Source of the DNA: Fibrobacter succinogenes
Lineage (GTDB): Bacteria > Fibrobacterota > Fibrobacteria > Fibrobacterales > Fibrobacteraceae
Assembly (NCBI GenBank): GCA_902761355.1
Contig: CACWJY010000001.1
Coordinates: forward strand, 124,001 to 188,000
Reading direction: 5' to 3'
Length of the DNA: 64,000 nucleotides
The number at the start of each line of letters is the position of its first letter. Positions within the stretch are counted from its first letter, which is position 1. Positions 7,817 through 17,123 of this stretch are shown one piece after another. The notes under the pieces were generated by a model. That model was not told the DNA's origin. It saw only the letters and a list, made by a program, of their open reading frames with translations, and did no database searches. The position numbers and the translations under genes were made by a program.

Positions 7817-9288
7817 TATTTGTTCCTCCTCTCAAACCACTTAAGGTATCTGTCGTCATCGTAATTGGCCCAACAACCACCAATGTGCGTCTGTCTGTAT
7901 TTTAAATCAAGTTGGCGTGTTGCTAAGTCTGAAGCCGGTGCTTTTACTTTTGCGATAGAATCCTTAATGTCCTTGAATTGGCTGTAAGGTAAACCCATTG
8001 GGTTCCAAATGAGCTTTGTCGCAAAGTTAAAACGGTGATCGCCTTGTGTTGTAAGACCGGTGGCTTCGTTGATGTACGAATTTAGAATATTGGTTCTGTT
8101 GGCATAATCCCCTCTAAAAAAGCCCCATTCCCATTTTAGCTCTTGTTGATTCGTTGATTTATCTGTTGCTATGGTTATTCCGTTCATGTCGATGTCAACA
8201 TACCTGTATTTATTGTTAGGTTTTGTTTCTTTAACAATACGCATGTCGCTAATTAGGACATCTTGGCCTTTTTTTTGCTTTTCTAAGACTACTGAAACGG
8301 ATTTGCTTTCGTCGTAATCTACGTTATCCTTGTCACTAACGTCTTCGTCAATTTCTCCGTCACCATCGTTGTCTTCGCCATCGTAGACTTCTTCGTCAAT
8401 GCATCCGTCACCGTCATCATCGGTGATGTCGCTATAGGCCATTTGACCAATGATAATATTAAGAGTCTTTTTCTGTTCGTCTTCGTCATCGGCAGCATCT
8501 TTGGTTTGTTTAGCAAGCGCAGAGCACATGCTTCCAATTGCTGCTTGTTGAGCTTCGGGTCTTAGGTTGTTAAAACCTTGAAACATGTCGTCGAAGTAGT
8601 TTGACATGGATTCGGGGTTCATTTCGCAGGCTTCAAAAAATGCATTGAATGTTTCCATTGTTTCGCCTGGATCTTGTTTATATTGGTTTAATACTGTGGC
8701 ATAATCACATCCTGTGACGTTTGCTTTGGGATTTTCGCATCCAGAAGGCAGTTTCTTTTTGAGGATGACCATTGTCTTTAGTGCCTGTAACACCATGTAG
8801 CCGTCCGAAATGGTCTTGTAGGTAATGACCCCATCATTCTTGCCGGCCTTATCGCGTTCAATAAACTGCTGAGCTATATCATTAACTTCTGTAATGATTG
8901 GTTCGAGCATTCTGGCGACGGCGGTGTCCATTTTTACGAGAGGATTATTTGTTCCTCCAGAGGCGCGGTCATCCTGGGCGTATTTCAGCAAAGAAAAAAG
9001 ATTGGTTTCATTATGCTCAGCGAGTCTCTTGTTAAGAACGGACTTCATTAGGCCGTACCATGCCTCGGAGTGCGAGGAATCGGCAAAGATGGCTCTTCTA
9101 AAGTAGGTTTCGGCGGCGCTGTATTCGTTGTTGCGAAATTTAAGATAACCTTCGTAGGTGAGGGCGTTGGCGTCGTTACCCTTGATGTCTACACTTTCGG
9201 TCGGGTTGAACAGGTTGCAGCCGACAAAGCCAAATGCAAGAGCCAAGGCTGAGACCCATAAAAATTTGGATTTAAGTACGTTTTTCAT
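7816..9288 (-). CDS. Lipoprotein with TPR-like N-terminus and calcium-site-like repeats
   Basis: 490 residues. A signal peptide ends in a lipobox (GFVGC), so the protein is probably a lipoprotein. The segment after it (EGYLKFRNNEYSAAETYFRRAI) looks like a tetratricopeptide repeat. Near residues 295-330 there is an acidic block with DDDGDGCIDEE and GEDNDGDGEIDED, the DxDxDG pattern of thrombospondin type 3-like or EF-hand-like calcium-binding loops. Its stop overlaps the start of the barrel gene, so the pair forms a unit: an anchored partner plus a barrel. Function unknown. Confidence 0.7.
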   Translation of the reverse strand: MKNVLKSKFLWVSALALAFGFVGCNLFNPTESVDIKGNDANALTYEGYLKFRNNEYSAAETYFRRAIFADSSHSEAWYGLMKSVLNKRLAEHNETNLFSLLKYAQDDRASGGTNNPLVKMDTAVARMLEPIITEVNDIAQQFIERDKAGKNDGVITYKTISDGYMVLQALKTMVILKKKLPSGCENPKANVTGCDYATVLNQYKQDPGETMETFNAFFEACEMNPESMSNYFDDMFQGFNNLRPEAQQAAIGSMCSALAKQTKDAADDEDEQKKTLNIIIGQMAYSDITDDDGDGCIDEEVYDGEDNDGDGEIDEDVSDKDNVDYDESKSVSVVLEKQKKGQDVLISDMRIVKETKPNNKYRYVDIDMNGITIATDKSTNQQELKWEWGFFRGDYANRTNILNSYINEATGLTTQGDHRFNFATKLIWNPMGLPYSQFKDIKDSIAKVKAPASDLATRQLDLKYRQTHIGGCWANYDDDRYLKWFERRNK

Positions 9289-9428
9289 TACATTATTCCC
9301 ATTTTAACCAAAAGATAACATTATTCTTACAAAAAGGAAATGAGAATCTGTTTTTTCGTAAGTTTTTTGGAAATCCTTCGTTTTTTGTGGCTTTTTTGGA
9401 ACCTTTTTTCGGATATTGTTAAAATATC

Positions 9429-9436
9429 TATCTTTG
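9429..9436 (+). promoter_or_regulatory. -7 element TATCTTTG, 4 nt before ATG
   Basis: TATCTTTG matches TAnnTTTG, the -7 element known from Bacteroidota. Only TGGT separates it from the ATG at 9441 and there is no Shine-Dalgarno sequence, so the transcript would begin at or next to the start codon. Confidence 0.5.
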
Positions 9437-9440
9437 TGGT

Positions 9441-10250
9441 ATGGAATCTTATCGAGAGTATTTTCCGACGAAGGCTTTTCGATTGGCCGAAATGCGTCTT
9501 GCAACCCTTTTGAGGGCGGAAAGGGATCGCTTGGATGCCATTGCTGCGTCTTTAGGACGGGAATCTGCGATAGGAACGGACAATTTGCTGCAGGAACTCC
9601 CTAAAATCAAGGAGTTTACCCGCGAATACCACAAGCTTTTCTCTCAATATTTGGATGCTGTTTTACCCCAACAGCCTCGCCCTATTCAATGTCGCCCCGC
9701 TTGTGGTAATTGTTGCCATCATTACCCGATGTCGGTTGAACCGTTTGAGTTGCTAACCCTTTATAGTGACCTCCGGGGGCGGAATGACCTACTGAATATT
9801 ATGGAGGCATGTCAGGTTCGGGCCTCGCTTTTTAGTAAGTTGTTTGTTACTCGTCGTGAAGAAACCGAAAAAAAACAGGATGAAAGTGATCAAGGTGAAT
9901 CTGGGCCTATGGACCTGGATGATTTGGCCGAAGATAAGGCTTTGCATGATTACTTTAGCCGTTGGCAGCCGTGCCCTTTTTCGGATAAGGTAGGGGATTG
10001 TACTGTTTATCCGTTGCGCCCAGTATCTTGCCGCATGTATTTTAGCGAAACTGATCCCAAGTTTTGTACTCCAGAACACTTGCAGACGCCCGAGAACGAC
10101 AGCTATATCGTATATTTGCCTGACAGTATCGAAGATGCTGTTTATGGAATTTCGGAGCATTATGCCCTATTGGATTTGCCGGAAAGTTATTTTGGCGGGC
10201 TTTTGGCTGTAAATCGCTTTGAAGGGTTGCTGGGTGGAGTTGAAAAATGA
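9441..10250 (+). CDS. YkgJ-family cysteine-cluster protein
   Basis: 269 residues. The zinc/iron-chelating cysteine cluster of the YkgJ family is visible: C-x3-C-x2-CC in CRPACGNCC (about residues 80-88), then CPFSDKVGDCTVYPLRPVSC further on. The extra N-terminal 75 residues and an acidic insertion before the second half make it longer than minimal members. The family is thought to bind Fe-S or zinc; its function is not established. The last 4 nt overlap the SprT-like gene, so the two are coupled. Confidence 0.8.
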   Translation: MESYREYFPTKAFRLAEMRLATLLRAERDRLDAIAASLGRESAIGTDNLLQELPKIKEFTREYHKLFSQYLDAVLPQQPRPIQCRPACGNCCHHYPMSVEPFELLTLYSDLRGRNDLLNIMEACQVRASLFSKLFVTRREETEKKQDESDQGESGPMDLDDLAEDKALHDYFSRWQPCPFSDKVGDCTVYPLRPVSCRMYFSETDPKFCTPEHLQTPENDSYIVYLPDSIEDAVYGISEHYALLDLPESYFGGLLAVNRFEGLLGGVEK

Positions 10251-11035
10251 ATTTGTTTGGGATCCAGCTAGACCTTTTTGGGAACGCACCAAAGGAACCG
10301 GAAAAACCGAAGGTTCCGAGTAGTGTCTCGCAAAATGGGCTGGTACATTTCAAATATAATTCACAACTCAAGAAAAGTATCCGTTGCAAGGGGGGTGTGC
10401 TGTTTGGGCATCCCGAAGTGATTTTACCAGCTTATATGAAAGACCCGGAATTTGCTCCGGCTCGAGAACTGGCTGCAGAATGGGCTGAACATGCGGTTCG
10501 GCGTAAAACGGCTAAGAATAAGGCGGTTGTTAAGGATTTGGTGAACCGCTTTTGGACTCTTGTCGAGCAGATTCTTGCGGATCGTGGCGATGAGTCGCTT
10601 TCGAGTAAGGGGCGCCTTCCGCCTATAAAACCTCAGGGAAAGTATCACAACTTAAATGATGTGCTTGCGGCTATCAATAGCACTTATTTTGAAGATAAAT
10701 TAACTTGCCGGATTACCTGGAGCAATCGAGTGGGCGGTCTTAGCTTTCATTCGGTACGAAAAGATCCTGTGACCGGAGAGGAATTTCATCTGATTAGCAT
10801 TAGCAAGGGGTATGATGCCGCTAATTGCCCCGAATATGCCGTGGCGGGTGTCGTTTACCACGAATGCCTGCATATTGCCATTCCTGTAGAAGTGCGAAAC
10901 GGCCGCCGCATTGTGCATGGCCGTAATTTTAGGGTGCGAGAACGGCAGTATATCTATTATGACGAATGGATTAAGTGGCATAATCAGGTTTTGCCGCAGA
11001 ATATCCGCAAAATGCGCCGCCATGGCGAACTCTAA
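10247..11035 (+). CDS. SprT-like metalloprotease family protein
   Basis: 262 residues. The zinc-protease motif HExxH is present as HECLH in VVYHECLHIAIP (about residues 205-209), preceded by YFEDKLTCRITWSNRVGGLSF, which is typical of the SprT-like domain. In the wider family (SprT, Spartan) this domain cleaves DNA-protein crosslinks, but small bacterial members are uncharacterised. The ATG overlaps the upstream YkgJ-like stop by 4 nt. No C-terminal zinc ribbon of the four-cysteine SprT type is seen. Confidence 0.8.
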   Translation: MNLFGIQLDLFGNAPKEPEKPKVPSSVSQNGLVHFKYNSQLKKSIRCKGGVLFGHPEVILPAYMKDPEFAPARELAAEWAEHAVRRKTAKNKAVVKDLVNRFWTLVEQILADRGDESLSSKGRLPPIKPQGKYHNLNDVLAAINSTYFEDKLTCRITWSNRVGGLSFHSVRKDPVTGEEFHLISISKGYDAANCPEYAVAGVVYHECLHIAIPVEVRNGRRIVHGRNFRVRERQYIYYDEWIKWHNQVLPQNIRKMRRHGEL

Positions 11036-11041
11036 AATTTC

Positions 11042-11049
11042 TATCTTTC
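11042..11049 (+). promoter_or_regulatory. Possible lysS promoter element TATCTTTC
   Basis: TATCTTTC lies about 42 nt upstream of the lysS ATG at 11092 and is one base from TAnnTTTG. The remaining leader contains ACAGGATA, which is a weak ribosome-binding site. Confidence 0.35.
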
Positions 11050-11091
11050 TGCCGTAAATTTTAAACGTGATTTAATCACAGGATAAATACT

Positions 11092-12600
11092 ATGGCAATG
11101 CAAGATATGAACGACCAGGTGCAAGCGCGCCTCGCTAAGCTCGACAAGTTCAAGGAAATGGGTGTGGAAGCATATCCGCACAAGTTCAACCGCACGCATG
11201 ATTCCAAGGTTTTGAAAGAAAATAAGGATGCCCTGATGGCATCTGGCGAAGAAATCGCTTTTGCTGGCCGCGTGGTTCGTTTTAACCGCAAGGGCAAAAT
11301 GTGCTTTATGCACCTTAAGGACCGTTATGGCCGCTTGCAGGTGGTGGTCGCCCGCGACGAAGTCGGCGAAGAAAACTACGAAGTCGTGAAGATGACCGAC
11401 CTGGGTGACTTTATCGGCGTGAACGGTTCTATGTTCGAAACCCAGACGGGTGAATACTCTGTGCATGTGAAGAAGGTGACCATGCTCAGTAAGGCTGTGC
11501 GCCCGCTTCCGGTGGCTAAGGAAAAGGTTGACGAAAACGGCAACAAGGTCGTGTTCAACGAATTTGCCGACGTGGATACCCGCTACCGTCAGCGTTACAT
11601 TGACATGGCCTTGAACGATGATGTGAAGGACGTGTTCATCAAGCGTTTCAAGATTCTGCAGGCTATCCGCGAATACCTCATCGAAAAGGGATTCATCGAA
11701 GTCGAAACTCCGACGCTCCAGCCGATTTACGGCGGCGCGAACGCCCGTCCGTTCACCACACACCACAACGCTTGCGACATGACGCTTTACCTGCGCGTGG
11801 CCCCGGAACTTTACCTGAAGCGCTGCATCGTGGGCGGTATGGAAAAGGTGTTCGAATTCTCCAAGAACTTCCGTAACGAAGGTATGGACCGTACGCATAG
11901 CCCGGAATTCACCGGCCTCGAATTCTACGAAGCCTACGCCGACTACAACGACATGATGGTGCACTTCGAAAACATCTACGAACGTGCCTGTATTGCCGCT
12001 AACGGTACGACTAAGATTGAATACCAGGGTAAGGAAATCGACTTCAAGGCCCCGTGGCCGCGCTACAGCATGATCGAAGCCATCGAAAAGTTCGGCGGCC
12101 TCAAGGTCAACGAAATGAGCGACGACGAAATCAAGGCCAAGATGGAAGAACTCGGCGGACACCTCGACGGCGAATTCAGCCGTGGCCGCGGTATCCTTGA
12201 ACTGTTCGAGCTCACCGTGGAAGACAAGCTCATCCAGCCGACCTTCATCAAGGATATGCCGACCGAAAGTACGCCGCTCTGCAAGAAGCACCGTACCATC
12301 GAAGGCCTTATCGAACAGTTCGAGCCGTACGCTAACGGCTGGGAACTGGGCAACGCCTACACCGAACTTAACGACCCCATCCGTCAGCGTGAGCTCCTTG
12401 AAGACCAGGTGCGCCGCGGCCGCGGTGGTGAAGGCGAAACTCACCCGATGGACGAAAACTTCATGCACGCTATCGAAAGTGGTTTGCCGCCTACCGGTGG
12501 TGTGGGCTTCGGCATCGACCGCATGGTCATGCTCCTCACGAATCAGCAGACCATCCGCGACGTGCAGCTGTTCCCGCTGATGAAGCCGGAGACTTGCTAA
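11092..12600 (+). CDS. lysS: Lysyl-tRNA synthetase, class II
   Basis: Attaches lysine to tRNA-Lys. 502 residues, the normal length. An N-terminal OB-fold anticodon-binding domain (about residues 55-165) is followed by the class II catalytic core: motif 2 FRNEGMDRTHSPEF and motif 3 GVGFGIDRMVMLL near the C-terminus. The stop is 3 nt before the LolC/E-like gene, so transcription may continue into the lol and clp genes. Confidence 0.97.
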   Translation: MAMQDMNDQVQARLAKLDKFKEMGVEAYPHKFNRTHDSKVLKENKDALMASGEEIAFAGRVVRFNRKGKMCFMHLKDRYGRLQVVVARDEVGEENYEVVKMTDLGDFIGVNGSMFETQTGEYSVHVKKVTMLSKAVRPLPVAKEKVDENGNKVVFNEFADVDTRYRQRYIDMALNDDVKDVFIKRFKILQAIREYLIEKGFIEVETPTLQPIYGGANARPFTTHHNACDMTLYLRVAPELYLKRCIVGGMEKVFEFSKNFRNEGMDRTHSPEFTGLEFYEAYADYNDMMVHFENIYERACIAANGTTKIEYQGKEIDFKAPWPRYSMIEAIEKFGGLKVNEMSDDEIKAKMEELGGHLDGEFSRGRGILELFELTVEDKLIQPTFIKDMPTESTPLCKKHRTIEGLIEQFEPYANGWELGNAYTELNDPIRQRELLEDQVRRGRGGEGETHPMDENFMHAIESGLPPTGGVGFGIDRMVMLLTNQQTIRDVQLFPLMKPETC

Positions 12601-12603
12601 TCG

Positions 12604-13851
12604 ATGAATAAACTAGAGTGGCTTATCGCCTGGCGTTATTTGGGGGCCCAACGCAAAAGCCTCTTTGTGTCGCTGATTGGCATTTTCAGTATGCTTGGCG
12701 TTTCTATCGGCGTTTTTGCGCTGGTAGTTGCGCTTGCTGCCGTAAACGGCTTTGAAGAAGAAGTGACTGCCCAAATGATTGGGAAGGACGCTCACTTTGA
12801 AGTCATGGCATATAACGGTGATTTTATCGCTCCCTATGACAGCCTTACCAAGGAAGTCCGTTCGCGTGATTCGCGCGTGGTGGCATCATCCCCGTTTATC
12901 ATTTATAAGGTGGGCATCAGTTCCAAGAAGGTGAACGACGGTATCGTGATTTACGGTATCGATTCGGAATCATCGAAGGGTGTTACCGATATCTATAAGT
13001 CTATGAAGTGGGGTAACTACTCTGTGGATAGTCTTGAAGATTTAAGCGGTACAAGACGTCCTGGAATTATCCTTGGGGCAGGCCTTGCGAACAGACTCCG
13101 TGTGGTGGTAGGCGATAAGCTTGTGCTGCAGACCTTCCAGAGTCCTGACGCGATGGTTAGCAGTGGTGGCCCCAAAATGATGATGTGCGTGGTGAGCGGC
13201 ATCTTTGAAACGGGTACCTACGAATACGATGGAAACCTTGCCTATGTGGGTATCTCGGAGTTGCAGAAACTGCTTGGCTTGGGTGATGTGGTGACGGGAA
13301 TTCAGTTCCGTCTGAACAATCATTGGCTCGCCGGTGAAGCGGTGGATAGCCTTGCCTCTTGGCTTGGTTACCCCTATTATGCAATGGACTGGAAAACCAA
13401 AAACATCACGCTTCTCAAGTGGATGAACTACGAAAAGTTTATTGTGGCGGCGGTGATTTGCCTGATCATTCTGGTGGCTGCGTTCAATATTATCAGTAGC
13501 CTCATTATGGTGGTGATTGACAAGACGAAAGAAATCGGTATCCTCCGTAGCATGGGCTTTAGCAAGGCGGGTGTCATGCGCGTCTTTATGCTCATGGGTA
13601 GCTTTATTGGCGTAGGTGGAACGATTGTCGGTGGAACGATTGGTCTTGTCCTTTGCAAGTTGCAAGAGGCTTATCACTTTATCAAGCTCCCCGGCGATGT
13701 CTACGTGATTCCGTACTTCCCGATTTCGGTACACTTGTTGGATGTTCTCCTTATCTTTGTAATTGGTATCGCACTTTGCGTGGCTGCCACCTTGCTCCCG
13801 GCATGGAAGGCTAGCCGCTTGGATCCTGTGGGGGCGATTAGGCATGAGTAG
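12604..13851 (+). CDS. LolC/LolE-like lipoprotein-releasing ABC permease
   Basis: 415 residues, the normal size for LolC/E. A first membrane helix (about residues 20-50) is followed by a large periplasmic domain and three C-terminal helices (about 275-300, 320-350, 375-400), the FtsX/MacB permease layout. The N-terminus EWLIAWRYLGAQRKSLFVSLIGIFSMLGVSIGV is typical of LolC/E. The ATPase gene overlaps its end by 8 nt. With one permease visible, the transporter may be a LolF-type homodimer. It would extract lipoproteins from the inner membrane, in keeping with the many lipoproteins in this window. Confidence 0.88.
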   Translation: MNKLEWLIAWRYLGAQRKSLFVSLIGIFSMLGVSIGVFALVVALAAVNGFEEEVTAQMIGKDAHFEVMAYNGDFIAPYDSLTKEVRSRDSRVVASSPFIIYKVGISSKKVNDGIVIYGIDSESSKGVTDIYKSMKWGNYSVDSLEDLSGTRRPGIILGAGLANRLRVVVGDKLVLQTFQSPDAMVSSGGPKMMMCVVSGIFETGTYEYDGNLAYVGISELQKLLGLGDVVTGIQFRLNNHWLAGEAVDSLASWLGYPYYAMDWKTKNITLLKWMNYEKFIVAAVICLIILVAAFNIISSLIMVVIDKTKEIGILRSMGFSKAGVMRVFMLMGSFIGVGGTIVGGTIGLVLCKLQEAYHFIKLPGDVYVIPYFPISVHLLDVLLIFVIGIALCVAATLLPAWKASRLDPVGAIRHE

Positions 13852-14515
13852 CTTGTTGCAAACGATTGATCTTCGTCGCGAATTTTCTGAAACGGGCGAA
13901 AAACTTGAAATTTTGAAAGGTGTCAACTTTTCGATGGAAGAAGGTGAACTTGTGGCTCTTACGGGTTCTTCTGGTTCGGGTAAGTCTACTTTCTTGAATT
14001 TGGTGGGCATGCTCGATACGCCGACTTCTGGAGAAATCCTTTTTAAGGGTAAGGCCCTTTCTAAATTCAACGATGCTGAACGGGACCGCTATCACCGCGT
14101 GCAGGTGGGTTTTGTGTTTCAGTTCCACCATTTGTTGAGTGAATTTACGGCGATTGAAAACGTGTGCGTGCCGGGACGAGTTCTCGGAACCTCTGAAAAG
14201 GAATGCCGTGAACGAGCTGAAATGCTTTTGGAGACTGTTGGCCTTAAGGACCGTCTCAAGCATTTGCCTCGTGAACTCAGTGGCGGTGAACGTCAGCGTG
14301 TGGCGATTGCCCGTGCGCTCATGAACCATCCGGACTTGGTGCTTGCGGATGAGCCGAGCGGCAACCTGGATGAAGCGAATTCTGCAATGCTGAACGAACT
14401 GATTGGTGAACTCAACGAAAAGTTCAACCAGGCATTCTTGATTGTAACGCATGACGAAAAATTGGCTAGCTTTGCAAAACGCCGCGTCGTAATGCATGGT
14501 GGCGTGATTCAGTAG
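13844..14515 (+). CDS. lolD: LolD-like ABC transporter ATPase
   Basis: ATPase of the lipoprotein-release transporter. Starting at the ATG at 13844 (8-nt overlap with the permease gene) gives 223 residues, normal for LolD; an earlier in-frame start at 13763 would run through the permease coding region and adds nothing family-like. Walker A is GSSGSGKST, the signature motif is LSGGERQRVAIARAL, and Walker B is LVLADEPSGNLD. The substrate assignment rests on the LolC/E-like partner; MacB-type ATPases are close relatives. Confidence 0.88.
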   Translation: MSSLLQTIDLRREFSETGEKLEILKGVNFSMEEGELVALTGSSGSGKSTFLNLVGMLDTPTSGEILFKGKALSKFNDAERDRYHRVQVGFVFQFHHLLSEFTAIENVCVPGRVLGTSEKECRERAEMLLETVGLKDRLKHLPRELSGGERQRVAIARALMNHPDLVLADEPSGNLDEANSAMLNELIGELNEKFNQAFLIVTHDEKLASFAKRRVVMHGGVIQ

Positions 14516-14528
14516 TTGAGGCAAAATT

Positions 14529-17063
14529 ATGTCAGATATCAACGGTATTTTTTCGAAGAAAGCGAAAGCTGTTTTACAGGCTGCTCGTATTGCGGCCCGC
14601 AACTTGGGCAGCGACAGTGTGACAACTGAGCACTTGCTGCTAGGACTTGTTCGCGAAGATTCCGGTTTTGCGGCAGAAACGTTACGAGCTCTTAAGGTGA
14701 ATCTGAATGACCTTGGTGAAACCGTCCAGCGTTCTCTTACCACAAACGGTGGTATCATGACTGTGGGGGATGCCCATGGTGCATTGCTCTCTTTTACGAC
14801 TCGTTGCAAGGCTGCTCTTTTTAATGCTGCCAAGATTGCCAAAGAAGAAGGGGACCAGTACATTGGTCCGGAGCATTTGATGCTTGCCATACTGCAGCAG
14901 ACAGAATCTCCGGCGGCAGGGACACTTTCGACTTTTGGAATTACTTACGAAAACTTTGAAGAAGCCTTGGTCCAGATTAAGCGCGAGGCGATGAATGGAC
15001 AGACTCCGGGTGATGCTGAAAATGCGGAACCCGATGAACGCTATGAAAATCAGGGACGTGGCGAAACTCGTCAGCAGGTTCGTGCACAGAGCCGTTCTAA
15101 GACTCCGATTCTCGATCATTTTGGTCGAGACTTGACCGCTCTTGCCAAGCAGGGGAAGTTGGACCCGATTATTGGCCGTAGTAGCGAAATTGAAAGGTTG
15201 ATTCAGATTCTTTGCCGTCGCAAGAAGAATAACCCAGCCCTTATTGGTGAACCGGGTGTGGGTAAGACGGCCATTATCGAAGGCCTTGCTCAGAAAATTG
15301 TTCAGAAGAAGATTCCTGAACTCTTGATGAATAAGCGTGTGGTGACGCTTGATGTTGCCGCGATGGTTGCAGGTACCAAGTACCGTGGTCAGTTCGAAGA
15401 ACGTGTGAAGGGTCTGATTATGGAACTTCAGCGTGTCGACAATTCGGTTATCCTCTTTATCGACGAACTTCACACGATTGTGGGGGCCGGAGGTTCCGAA
15501 GGAAGTCTTGATGCTTCGAATATCTTTAAGCCGGCTCTTGCTCGTGGTGAACTTCAGTGTATCGGTGCAACAACGATTGATGAATACCGTAAGTATATCG
15601 AAAAGGATGCTGCGCTTGAACGCCGCTTCCAGACGATTATCGTCAATCCGCCCAATTCCGAAGATTCCATTCAGATTCTTGAGGGGCTTCGTCCCAAGTA
15701 CGAACAGCACCACAAGGTACATTATACTCCCGAGGCTATCCGTGCTTCGGTAACCTTGGCTGAACGTTACATTAGTGATAGATTCTTGCCAGATAAGGCT
15801 ATTGATGTACTTGATGAAGCTGGAGCACGTGTTCGATTGAATTCGATTCGCACGCCGCAAGACCTTAAAGAAATGGAAGATGAACTTGCGGCGGCCATGC
15901 AGAAAAAAGAAGAGGCGATTGCTGAGCAACAGTACGAAACCGCAGCGTCCCTTCGCGATAAGATTGAAGAATTGACGAGCCGCATCGCAGAAAGACGTGA
16001 TGCGTTGAATAAGGAAGATTCTGCGGATTTCCCGGTAGTCGATGAAAATGAAATCCGCGATTGTATTAGCAAGATGACGGGGATTCCTGTAAGTCGCCTT
16101 GCTGGAGAAGAAACGCAAAAACTCTTGAAACTGGGTGACGAAATTAAGGAAAGAGTCATTGGTCAGGATCAGGCTGTCGATGCTGTTGTTAAGGCGATTC
16201 GCCGTACTCGTGCGGGAATTCGTAACAACAAACGTCCGATGGGAAGTTTCTTGTTCCTTGGTCCCACGGGTGTTGGCAAGACTGAGTTGGCGAAGGTCTT
16301 GAGTCAATGCCTGTTTGGTAGCGAAGAATCCATGATTCGCATTGACATGAGCGAATACATGGAAAAGCATAGCATCAGTCGCCTGATTGGTGCGCCTCCG
16401 GGATATGTGGGCTTTGAAGATGGCGGCGGACAGTTGAGCGAAAAGGTTCGCAAGCGCCCCTATTGTGTTGTGCTCTTAGACGAAATTGAAAAGGCTCATC
16501 CGGATATCTATAATCTGCTTTTGCAGATTCTGGATGACGGTATCTTGACAGACAGTTATGGCCGTAAGATCAATTTCAAGAATACCATCATCATTATGAC
16601 GAGTAATGCTGGTGCTCGCGAAGTGCGCCATAGCTCTGGCATGGGCTTTACCAAGATGGGGGAGACCGACGATTACGAACGTATGGAAACCGCCATTCGC
16701 GAAGAAGTCAAGCGTGTGTTCTCTCCTGAATTCTTGAACCGTATCGATGAACAGATTGTGTTCCGTCCGCTGACTAAGAAAGATCTTGCCTCGGTGGTGG
16801 ATATTCAGCTTACGTTCCTCCAGAAGAATTTGTCCGAAAGGGGAATCCTCTTGGAAGTTTCTGAAGCTGCTAAGGAATTCATCGTTTCGCATAACTATGA
16901 TTCTGCTCTTGGTGCTCGCCCGATTCGCCGCTCCATTCAGAATCTGGTTGAAGACGAAATTGCCGAAGGCCTGTTGCTTGGAATCTATAAGGATTTCACG
17001 ACGATTTCGATTGATGTCGAAAACAACAAGCTCAAGTTTACATCTGAGGCTCTGCCAAGTTAA
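14529..17063 (+). CDS. clpC: ClpC-type AAA+ chaperone ATPase
   Basis: Unfolds proteins for the ClpP protease. 844 residues, the usual ClpC length. Two N-terminal Clp-N repeats (about 5-145) are followed by the first AAA domain with Walker A GEPGVGKT near residue 240, a UVR-type helical pair (about 455-490) and a second AAA domain with GPTGVGKT near residue 578 and the D2-type C-terminal domain. The short UVR-bearing middle region, rather than a long ClpB-type coiled coil, identifies ClpC. It starts 13 nt after lolD. Confidence 0.95.
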   Translation: MSDINGIFSKKAKAVLQAARIAARNLGSDSVTTEHLLLGLVREDSGFAAETLRALKVNLNDLGETVQRSLTTNGGIMTVGDAHGALLSFTTRCKAALFNAAKIAKEEGDQYIGPEHLMLAILQQTESPAAGTLSTFGITYENFEEALVQIKREAMNGQTPGDAENAEPDERYENQGRGETRQQVRAQSRSKTPILDHFGRDLTALAKQGKLDPIIGRSSEIERLIQILCRRKKNNPALIGEPGVGKTAIIEGLAQKIVQKKIPELLMNKRVVTLDVAAMVAGTKYRGQFEERVKGLIMELQRVDNSVILFIDELHTIVGAGGSEGSLDASNIFKPALARGELQCIGATTIDEYRKYIEKDAALERRFQTIIVNPPNSEDSIQILEGLRPKYEQHHKVHYTPEAIRASVTLAERYISDRFLPDKAIDVLDEAGARVRLNSIRTPQDLKEMEDELAAAMQKKEEAIAEQQYETAASLRDKIEELTSRIAERRDALNKEDSADFPVVDENEIRDCISKMTGIPVSRLAGEETQKLLKLGDEIKERVIGQDQAVDAVVKAIRRTRAGIRNNKRPMGSFLFLGPTGVGKTELAKVLSQCLFGSEESMIRIDMSEYMEKHSISRLIGAPPGYVGFEDGGGQLSEKVRKRPYCVVLLDEIEKAHPDIYNLLLQILDDGILTDSYGRKINFKNTIIIMTSNAGAREVRHSSGMGFTKMGETDDYERMETAIREEVKRVFSPEFLNRIDEQIVFRPLTKKDLASVVDIQLTFLQKNLSERGILLEVSEAAKEFIVSHNYDSALGARPIRRSIQNLVEDEIAEGLLLGIYKDFTTISIDVENNKLKFTSEALPS

Positions 17064-17075
17064 ATCGGAATTAAC

Positions 17076-17083
17076 TATATTTC
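17076..17083 (+). promoter_or_regulatory. Possible promoter element TATATTTC for the adenylate kinase gene
   Basis: TATATTTC, one base from TAnnTTTG, lies about 40 nt before the ATG at 17124. The leader has AAGAGGTTATACA before the ATG, a usable ribosome-binding site, so this transcript would not be leaderless. Confidence 0.35.
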
Positions 17084-17123
17084 CGCTCGAAAAATTTCAA
17101 CACTAAACCCAAGAGGTTATACA

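Noticed and set aside
11041-12468. Long minus-strand open frame opposite lysS
   Set aside because: It is antisense to a clear lysS gene, has an odd His/Phe/Val-rich composition, and resembles nothing known; it follows from codon bias in lysS.
13763-13843. Early start for the LolD-like ATPase
   Set aside because: It would overlap about 80 nt of the permease gene in another frame; the ATG at 13844 matches the normal LolD N-terminus.
14682-16370. Long minus-strand frame opposite clpC
   Set aside because: ClpC is unambiguous on the other strand; the antisense frame has no domain.
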